A DNA stretch of 6,231 nucleotides from positions 1-6,231 of the forward strand of contig CAJOQZ010000303.1 in the NCBI GenBank assembly GCA_905236585.1. The letters are read 5' to 3'. Source of the stretch: an uncultured Lachnospiraceae bacterium (GTDB taxonomy: Bacteria > Bacillota > Clostridia > Lachnospirales > Lachnospiraceae). Positions within the stretch are counted from its first letter, which is position 1. Each line of letters starts with the position of its first letter. Shown here one piece after another: positions 1 to 4,539 of this stretch. The translations under genes and the position numbers were made by a program. The notes beneath the pieces were generated by a model. The model had not been told where the DNA came from. It ran no database searches and was given only the letters and a program-made list of their open reading frames with translations.

Positions 1-617
1 AACGCCAGTATGCGTCCGTGGATGCGGCGTTCGGAGGCATATTCCTTCCAGACGCCGTAGTCCTCTTCTATGTCGAAGCGGCGGAGGCGGTCTAAGGTTA
101 CTACGTCGAAATCCCGTACGGCGCGGTTGTATTTTGCCGGATTCCCGGCGCAGACGATGACAAATCCGTCGGGTACCTTATGAGTGCCGAACGTCTTGTA
201 CTGCAAAAACTGCAGCATGGTCGGCATCAGCGTCTCGGAAACGCAGTTGATCTCGTCTAAGAACAGGATGCCTTCGGGATTGCCGGTTTCCTCGATCCGG
301 TCATAGACCGACGCGATGATCTCGCTCATGGTATAGTCCGTGACCGTGTATTCTTTTCCGCCGTAACTGCGTTTGGATACAACAGGGAGTCCGATCGCGC
401 TCTGGCGCGTATGGTGGGTAATTGTATAGGAAATTAAATTTATATTCAATTCTTCTGCTATCTGCGCCATGATCGCCGTTTTTCCGATGCCGGGCGCTCC
501 CATCAGAAGGAGCGGGCGGCGGCGGATATTCTCCATGATGTATGCGCCGGTATCGTCTTTTAGGAGGTAGGCGCGGATGGTGTTTTTGATTTCTGATTTT
601 GCTTCTTTAATGTTCAT
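1..617 (-). CDS. MoxR-family AAA+ ATPase, partial (3' end beyond left edge)
   Basis: This is a AAA+ ATPase of the MoxR type, read by eye from the reverse strand; 205 codons are visible and the rest lies beyond position 1. It shows a Walker A motif GAPGIGKT (about residues 40-47, Lys46 and Thr47 binding nucleotide), a Walker B ILFLDE (117-122, Asp121/Glu122), a sensor-1 Asn in CAGNP (N159) and an Arg-rich LDRLRRF segment (175-181) where the finger arginines of the family lie. The ATG at 617 is preceded by GGAG (628-631) with 10 bases of spacing. MoxR proteins are cytoplasmic ATPases that pair with VWA proteins and act like chaperones on a client; the VWA gene immediately upstream on the same strand fits this. 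The gap between the two genes is unusually long and holds a hairpin cluster. Family assignment is secure; the client is unknown. Confidence 0.93.
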   Translation of the reverse strand, partial: MNIKEAKSEIKNTIRAYLLKDDTGAYIMENIRRRPLLLMGAPGIGKTAIMAQIAEELNINLISYTITHHTRQSAIGLPVVSKRSYGGKEYTVTDYTMSEIIASVYDRIEETGNPEGILFLDEINCVSETLMPTMLQFLQYKTFGTHKVPDGFVIVCAGNPAKYNRAVRDFDVVTLDRLRRFDIEEDYGVWKEYASERRIHGRILA

Positions 618-627
618 AATGTTTTTG

Positions 628-631
628 CTCC
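628..631 (-). promoter_or_regulatory. Ribosome binding site of the MoxR ATPase gene
   Basis: GGAG on the reverse strand, 10 bases before the ATG at 617. It lies just outside the hairpin cluster, so the ATPase keeps its own translation signal even though a large structured region separates it from the VWA gene. Confidence 0.55.
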
Positions 632-674
632 GGGGGATATTTGTTTTGTTTCGTCAATTGTGGCAAGTTTTGCC

Positions 675-740
675 GTTCACCTCAAATATTATCTCTCACG
701 GGAGAGACCACTCCCTTTGAGAGATAATATTTGGGTTCAC
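675..740. repeat. GTTCAC box pair framing hairpin 1
   Basis: Direct GTTCAC boxes at 675-680 and 735-740 bracket hairpin 1. Outside them, CC (673-674) can pair with GG (742-743), leaving T741 unpaired. GTTCAC laid antiparallel on itself gives G-C, T-A, two mismatches, A-T, C-G. In a reverse-strand RNA (GUGAAC on GUGAAC) the mismatches are tandem G-A pairs, a stable RNA motif; in a forward-strand RNA they would be U-C. This favours the reverse strand for this part. Confidence 0.6.
681..734 (-). repeat. Hairpin 1 (reverse orientation)
   Basis: An uninterrupted 16-bp stem (683-698 with 718-733) is followed inward by the A-A/G internal loop (read on the reverse strand). The apical stem is GGGAG/CTCCC (700-704 with 711-715, given as read on the reverse strand) with loop TGGTCT. 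This copy has no bulged G, unlike the other three. It is framed by GTTCAC boxes at 675-680 and 735-740. Confidence 0.85.
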
Positions 741-764
741 TGGTGGATTCGTTTCACCAGCGTA

Positions 765-820
765 CTGTGGGAAATGTCCCTCTAAGGGCGTTGTCCCGCC
801 CGTGAGGGATATTTTCACAG
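765..820 (+). repeat. Hairpin 2 (forward orientation)
   Basis: The basal stem is CTGTG/CACAG (765-769 with 816-820). An extra G at 770/771 follows, then an 11-bp stem (772-782 with 804-814, including one G-T pair at 776/810). The internal loop has A-A at 784-785 against G802. The apical stem is GGGCG/CGCCC (786-790 with 797-801), with loop TTGTCC. The bulged G is 12 bases before the reference C at 782. Confidence 0.85.
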
Positions 821-833
821 GGAGCGAGTTACC

Positions 834-902
834 GTTCACTTGAAATCATGTCCTGCACGGATGAGGATGACATCCTTTGCAGGACATGATCTTCAAGTTC
901 AC
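834..902. repeat. GTTCAC box pair framing hairpin 3
   Basis: The same arrangement as around hairpin 1: GTTCAC at 834-839 and 897-902, with ACC (831-833) able to pair with GGT (904-906) and T903 left out. The spacer from the right-hand box to the next hairpin is 24 bases here and at hairpin 1, although the spacer sequences differ. Confidence 0.6.
840..896 (-). repeat. Hairpin 3 (reverse orientation)
   Basis: The basal stem has 5 bp (840-844 with 892-896). A single bulged base follows at 891 (G on the reverse strand), then 13 bp (845-857 with 878-890). Next come the A-A/G internal loop and the apical stem GGATG/CATCC as read on the reverse strand (859-863 with 871-875), with the 7-base loop TCATCCT. 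The bulged G is 12 bases before the reference C (complement of 879), as in hairpins 2 and 4. GTTCAC boxes flank it at 834-839 and 897-902. Confidence 0.85.
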
Positions 903-926
903 TGGTTATAGCGAGAAACTTGATCA

Positions 927-992
927 CCTTTTTGAAGAAAATGTCTCACAAAGAGCGTTGTCTCGCTCGTGGGAGACATTTTTTCAAAAAGG
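927..992 (+). repeat. Hairpin 4 (forward orientation)
   Basis: This is the longest copy. A 10-bp basal stem (927-936 with 983-992) is followed by a single bulged G at 937 and a 10-bp stem (938-947 with 973-982). One A-G mismatch (948/972) and two pairs come next, then the A-A/G internal loop and the apical stem GAGCG/CGCTC (953-957 with 964-968) with loop TTGTCT. The bulged G is 12 bases before the reference C at 949. Its outer end lies 17 bases past the VWA stop codon. Confidence 0.85.
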
Positions 993-1008
993 TCCCTCAT
1001 CCAATTTT

Positions 1009-2346
1009 TCATACATACAGCCGTATCGCCCATTCAGGCACTTCGCTGTCATCATACTCCTCATCCCGCAAGAACACAAACGCCGTCCGATACGCCGTCG
1101 CCGCCTTCGGATAAACGCCGTGCCCATCAGTAAAATATATCAGTCCTCGTAGGTGCTTCATTTCCCCGCTCTTTTGTAATTCAGCTACCCTCATAAAAAC
1201 CGGACGAAAATCAGTTCCGTATCCGCCTTTTATTTCAAACCCGTCAGCGTAAGATTTCAGATCCGACAATCTGTTGATCTCAATTTCATGCTGCACCGTA
1301 TCATCGCATTCCATCAGGAGTATCTTCATATGCGAAAAGAAACTCCCCTGCGTCTGCAGCAATTCGACCGTCTGATTCAAAAACTTCTGCACATGCCGCC
1401 TCGCCGTTGACGCAGACGTATCGATCGCGATCACCAGTTCGTCGATCCGTCGGCTCTCCCGATACTCGACCGGCTCCACAAACGGCAGATTGCCATACAT
1501 CATCATTCCGTAATGATAGTAGCCGGGATCAAAGGCATCCATATCCACAGTCAGTTCTTCGCGATATATCGCAAACTGCCGCAAAAACGACGCATAATCA
1601 GGATGCGGCGCACGCGCCGCCCTTAGCAGCCGCGACAGGCGCCCTTTTTCCTCTCCGTACTCACTCCCGCTGACATCCATTTCCACGGAAACGCGCTCCG
1701 CCGCCTTTTCCCATGTTTCTTTCAGCGGGATATTCGCCAACGGCACCATATTGACATCCGGTGGAAGCGGCATATCCTGTTCTTCATCAGCATCCTTTAA
1801 TTTTTCCCAAAAGGCATGGTCGTCAACGATAAACTCCCTCTCCAGCCGCTGCATCATCATTCCGTCGATCGAATTGTCAGTAAAATAACGATATAATTTT
1901 TCAGCCGTCAACGCAGATAATGCACTCTGCAAGCGTTCGTACCATTCCTCCCGAAAATCGCTTGTCACCCGTGCCAACAGCGGCACACCCATGGAGTCAA
2001 TTACCGATTCCGCAGCAATGTCGCAGCATAAATCCCACAATGCCCCGTCCGCATATTCTTTTTTATGAAATACATGCAAAAACAGGCAATGGATGAGCAT
2101 ATGCATATAGGCGCGTTCCAACGCGTTTTCGCGCTCTAAATACTGCTCCCGCAGATAACGGGTATTGTAACGGATATATGCGCCGTCCGTTCCGAGCGTC
2201 CGCGTTGAAAGATCAAACGCATAGTCAAGTCCGAACAGCGCCGCGCCCAAAAAATGCATTGACAGGTACAGAGAGGTACGCGTATCCCCTAATATCCGCT
2301 CCCCTAATTCCTGTAAATATTCCCTTGTATTCGTCTTCGCCGTCAT
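1009..2346 (-). CDS. VWA domain protein of the DUF2201 (metallopeptidase-like) family
   Basis: A 445-residue cytoplasmic protein with no signal peptide. Its N-terminal half resembles DUF2201_N, a zincin-like domain. The helix around residues 81-91 carries H82-x3-H86-x4-H91 and is followed by D105/D109/E113, but the usual catalytic Glu after the first His is Met, so peptidase activity is doubtful. The C-terminal VWA domain (about 302-445) has a complete metal-binding MIDAS site: D309-T-S311-A-S313, T378 in GYGTD and D407 in FTDG. Proteins of this type work with a MoxR ATPase, which is the next gene downstream. The ATG at 2346 is the only reasonable start: an in-frame TAA lies 45 bases upstream with no ATG, GTG or TTG between. 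There is no clear Shine-Dalgarno sequence, and a palindrome sits 6 bases before the ATG. The stop codon is 17 bases from the hairpin cluster. Confidence 0.9.
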   Translation of the reverse strand: MTAKTNTREYLQELGERILGDTRTSLYLSMHFLGAALFGLDYAFDLSTRTLGTDGAYIRYNTRYLREQYLERENALERAYMHMLIHCLFLHVFHKKEYADGALWDLCCDIAAESVIDSMGVPLLARVTSDFREEWYERLQSALSALTAEKLYRYFTDNSIDGMMMQRLEREFIVDDHAFWEKLKDADEEQDMPLPPDVNMVPLANIPLKETWEKAAERVSVEMDVSGSEYGEEKGRLSRLLRAARAPHPDYASFLRQFAIYREELTVDMDAFDPGYYHYGMMMYGNLPFVEPVEYRESRRIDELVIAIDTSASTARRHVQKFLNQTVELLQTQGSFFSHMKILLMECDDTVQHEIEINRLSDLKSYADGFEIKGGYGTDFRPVFMRVAELQKSGEMKHLRGLIYFTDGHGVYPKAATAYRTAFVFLRDEEYDDSEVPEWAIRLYV

Positions 2347-2352
2347 GCCTAT

Positions 2353-2372
2353 AATTATAAAAAGGTATAATT
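2353..2372 (-). promoter_or_regulatory. AT-rich palindrome directly before the VWA start codon
   Basis: AATTATA (2353-2359) and TATAATT (2366-2372) form a perfect 7-bp inverted repeat with a 6-base loop, ending 6 bases from the ATG at 2346. It occupies the place of the missing ribosome site. It could be an operator or a translation-limiting hairpin. In a 105-base AT-rich gap chance is possible. Confidence 0.35.
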
Positions 2373-2451
2373 TTATGAATCTATCCGCTGTTTACATACT
2401 ATTGGAAAAGATTTCAAATGTATCTTTTGCCACCTTTTAGGTTCGTTAGCC

Positions 2452-3240
2452 CTATATATCGCCAAGGACAAATGCCTGCGCCCGCTGCTTTCCCCAATGC
2501 TTCTTCTCATAAGACAAAAGCATCGCCGCCGCTTCCGCCCGCTCCGGCGTATCGCAGTACGGCAGCACCTCATCCACCGTTTCCCTGTCGATGAGCATCC
2601 GCTCCAACATCAGCGACAGAGCGCCGACGACATCCCAAGGGAATAGAATCTTTTCACCGTAAGCCTTTTGACTTACGGCTGCAGATGCCTCGCCGCCGCG
2701 GTTTGATATATTTTTTATATCTATATTTAATATATAAAGCAATACCGCAAGGGCATGATCCTCGATAAAACGTTCATATTTTTCCCGATGTCCTACGGCA
2801 AGATCCACCGGCGCAAGCAGACGCCCCAGCGCAATATCCGCCGGAGTCCTGCCGCCGTCGTCCACAGCGTGAGAAAAGAGTCCGTCGTATTCCCGCAGAC
2901 GGATCGTCCGCCGCCAGACGCACTCCCGATATACATAGCCGCTGCCTTCGATTTTGTGATGAATTGCGCGGGCATGGGTATCCTCAATGAAATCATACAG
3001 ATACGACGGAAACGCCAGCAGCACGTCGCCGTCCGCGGCAATAAGCCGGATGCGCGTATGTGCCGCCCTTTCTGCTAAAACGCGTTTTAATAAGTCAAAA
3101 TCTCCGTGCAGTTCCCCGCTTGTTCCGTCGATTGGAAAACTGCTTTCATTCCGATAAAAAAAGGTCATGTCCGTATGCTTTTTGCAGGAACGTATGACCT
3201 TTTCCTCGTCGGGAAGTCCGTCCATATCTATCGTCAACAT
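2452..3240 (-). CDS. Unrecognised 262-residue protein with one ankyrin-like segment
   Basis: I do not recognise this family. The protein is soluble and charged, with no signal peptide or clear membrane segment. Residues 122-142 (FSHAVDDGGRTPADIALGRL) resemble one ankyrin repeat, but no second repeat is evident, so this may be coincidence. A hydrophobic stretch at 162-174 (HALAVLLYILNID) is short and looks like a core helix. The ATG lies 5 bases after the stop of the HD-GYP gene, with AAAGGG about 14 bases upstream, inside the end of that gene, so the two are very likely co-transcribed and translationally coupled. The next gene is the VWA protein, suggesting a partner or client role for the MoxR/VWA pair (inference). 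Codons for residues 169-178 include four ATA isoleucines within nine codons, in an AT-rich patch unlike the rest of the gene. Confidence 0.8.
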   Translation of the reverse strand: MLTIDMDGLPDEEKVIRSCKKHTDMTFFYRNESSFPIDGTSGELHGDFDLLKRVLAERAAHTRIRLIAADGDVLLAFPSYLYDFIEDTHARAIHHKIEGSGYVYRECVWRRTIRLREYDGLFSHAVDDGGRTPADIALGRLLAPVDLAVGHREKYERFIEDHALAVLLYILNIDIKNISNRGGEASAAVSQKAYGEKILFPWDVVGALSLMLERMLIDRETVDEVLPYCDTPERAEAAAMLLSYEKKHWGKQRAQAFVLGDI

Positions 3241-3245
3241 GGATA

Positions 3246-4301
3246 TCAGTTCGACCCTTTCATGTGATAATCCTTATCTGCGTCGATCAGTTCGAGCATC
3301 ACATCCGCTACGACCGGATCAAACTGCGTGCCCCTGCCTTTTTCTATTTCCCGCCGGGCATAGTCCTGCGGCTTCGTATCGTGATAGGTTCTGGTACTCG
3401 TCATGGCATCGTAGGAATCCGCCACCGCCAGAATCCGCGCCTCCTCCGGAATCTCCGCACCTTTTAACCCGTCCGGATAACCCGAACCGTCGAAATGCTC
3501 ATGGTGATAGCGGGCGCCGATCGCTAAATGCGGCATGGCGCGGATCGTCCCCAAAATCTCGCCGCCGATCACCGGATGCCGCTTGATCTCGTTGTATTCC
3601 TCATCCGTCAACTTCGTCGTTTTGTGAATGATCTCATCCGGGATTCCGATCTTGCCGATATCATGGAGCATCCCCATGTAGTAAAGTTCTTCTTTGTATT
3701 TTTCGTCTTTATGCAGTTTATCCGCTATCGCAACCGCATACTCCGCCACACGCTGGGAATGACCGTTCGTATACTCGTCTTTCGCGTCGACCGCAAGCGC
3801 TAAAGCATTGATGATCTGATTCGAAAGTTCGCGGCTTTCGCGCTCTTTTTCCGAAAGTTCCCTCGTCCGCTCATCCACAATGTCATCGAGTTCCTTTAAC
3901 ATGATGTCGAGTTCAATGATCCGCATAATGCGCTGAATCATGATCTCCGGGACGAACGGTTTTTTGATAAAATCGGATGCGCCGACTTCAAAGCAATGAA
4001 TCTCGTTTTCCGTATCATCGTCGCTCGTCAAAAAAACAACCGGAATGTCGCTCGTTCGCGGATTCTCGCCCAGATGCTCCATCGTCTCAAAGCCGTCCAT
4101 CCCCGGCATCCGCTTATCTAAAAGAATCAACTGCGGCTGAAACGACTCCGCCAATTCTATCCCCTGTGCGCCGGAGTTCGCCGTCTTTGCCGCAAAACCC
4201 GCACGGTCAAGAACACGCATCGTCATATTCGCAACGACCGTATCGTCGTCGATCACAAGCACTTTATATCCGCGTTTTAATATTTCTTCTTTTGCGTACA
4301 T
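3246..4301 (-). CDS. Response regulator with HD-GYP cyclic di-GMP phosphodiesterase domain
   Basis: A 351-residue cytoplasmic two-component output protein. The receiver domain (about 12-130) has acidic D18/D19, phosphate-accepting D62 in LLDKRMPGMDG, T92 and K114-P115. A charged helical linker (about 131-160) follows. The HD-GYP domain (about 161-345) is complete: H181, HD at 213-214 within LHDIGKIGIPDE, H242 (RHP), H266-H267, GSGYP at 272-276 (a variant of the usual GxGYP) and D295 in VADSYDAM. Such enzymes hydrolyse cyclic di-GMP to pGpG or GMP using a metal centre, and phosphorylation of the receiver is expected to control them. No sensor kinase lies in the window. The ATG at 4301 has AGGGGA a few bases upstream (4305-4310). 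It is the first gene of the leftward unit, divergent from the transglycosylase gene. All key residues seem intact. Confidence 0.96.
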   Translation of the reverse strand: MYAKEEILKRGYKVLVIDDDTVVANMTMRVLDRAGFAAKTANSGAQGIELAESFQPQLILLDKRMPGMDGFETMEHLGENPRTSDIPVVFLTSDDDTENEIHCFEVGASDFIKKPFVPEIMIQRIMRIIELDIMLKELDDIVDERTRELSEKERESRELSNQIINALALAVDAKDEYTNGHSQRVAEYAVAIADKLHKDEKYKEELYYMGMLHDIGKIGIPDEIIHKTTKLTDEEYNEIKRHPVIGGEILGTIRAMPHLAIGARYHHEHFDGSGYPDGLKGAEIPEEARILAVADSYDAMTSTRTYHDTKPQDYARREIEKGRGTQFDPVVADVMLELIDADKDYHMKGSN

Positions 4302-4459
4302 ATATCCCCTACTATGTCACACGGAAGTGAATCATCATCCAATCATGCCTTGCGAACAAACAAATTTCCATGTTCGACGGCAAGAATGTCTTAGCCTCAC
4401 GCAAAAAATAATTAGTTCTCAAGATAATAATTGATCCCGTGTGAACCGTTACTTGCCTC

Positions 4460-4488
4460 TTTACTTTCTGTAGAAAAAGTCCGATAAT
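4460..4488 (+). promoter_or_regulatory. Likely promoter of the lytic transglycosylase gene
   Basis: TTTACT (4460-4465), 17 bases, then GATAAT (4483-4488) is a plausible housekeeping promoter with 4/6 and 5/6 matches to consensus. The same place also reads TCCGATAA (4480-4487), a 7/8 match to the -10 of flagellar sigma factors (sigma-28/SigD), though the upstream TAAA-type element is poor. Transcription would start near 4495, giving a leader of about 45 bases. Which sigma factor is used cannot be decided from sequence. Confidence 0.45.
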
Positions 4489-4524
4489 CATTATAAGGGT
4501 TTTTAGAGAAAAAGTCACTATGAT

Positions 4525-4531
4525 AAAGGAG
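4525..4531 (+). promoter_or_regulatory. Ribosome binding site of the transglycosylase gene
   Basis: AAAGGAG, 8 bases before the ATG at 4540. This strong site fixes the start and shows that no longer N-terminus with a signal peptide has been missed. Confidence 0.85.
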
Positions 4532-4539
4532 TTTTTCGC

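Larger units (their letters stand above)
662..992. repeat. Cluster of four related hairpins in alternating orientation (unrecognised structured element)
   Basis: This stretch fills most of the gap between the VWA and MoxR genes and holds no credible gene. Four long hairpins occur at 681-734 (reverse orientation), 765-820 (forward), 840-896 (reverse) and 927-992 (forward). Read in its own orientation, each has C-A/T-A-A before a 5-bp apical stem and G-T-G after it, giving a fixed A-A/G internal loop, with a loop close to T-N-R-T-C-Y. The apical stems differ but stay paired: GGGCG/CGCCC, GAGCG/CGCTC, GGGAG/CTCCC, GGATG/CATCC. The cluster is a tandem duplication of a two-hairpin unit (about 672-820 and 831-992). 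A small hairpin, GGCAA/TTGCC at 662-674, borders it on the MoxR side. It may be a structured RNA within or apart from the operon message, or a mobile palindromic repeat. I do not recognise a named family. Confidence 0.85.

Noticed and set aside
662..992. CRISPR array or known riboswitch
   Set aside because: The units are about 160-167 bases apart with long palindromes and no identical short repeats with unique spacers, and no riboswitch core that I know is present.
877..1152. Forward-strand reading frame of 91 codons over the hairpin cluster and the end of the VWA gene
   Set aside because: It crosses hairpin 4 and the antisense of a well-supported VWA gene, has no ribosome site, and gives an Arg/Pro-rich product typical of antisense frames.
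2373..2573. 66-codon reverse frame overlapping the end of the 262-residue gene
   Set aside because: It is an out-of-frame shadow with an Arg/Cys-rich product and no ribosome site.
2657..2678. CCGTAAG/CTTACGG hairpin inside the 262-residue gene
   Set aside because: A 7-bp stem within a coding region, with none of the features of the four-hairpin family; probably chance.
4317..4444. Inverted 8-mers TCACACGG (4317-4324) and CCGTGTGA (4437-4444) in the divergent gap
   Set aside because: An 8-base match in a gap of about 240 bases is expected fairly often by chance, and the arms are 112 bases apart.
4441..4456. GTGAACCGTTAC, resembling the GTGAACGGTAAC flank of hairpin 3 on the reverse strand
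   Set aside because: No hairpin of the family is next to it, and the match covers only about a dozen bases.
4312..4518. Reverse-strand frames of 61-68 codons in the divergent gap
   Set aside because: There is no convincing ribosome site, the two frames overlap each other, and they cover the promoter region of the transglycosylase; the composition is unlike the neighbouring genes.
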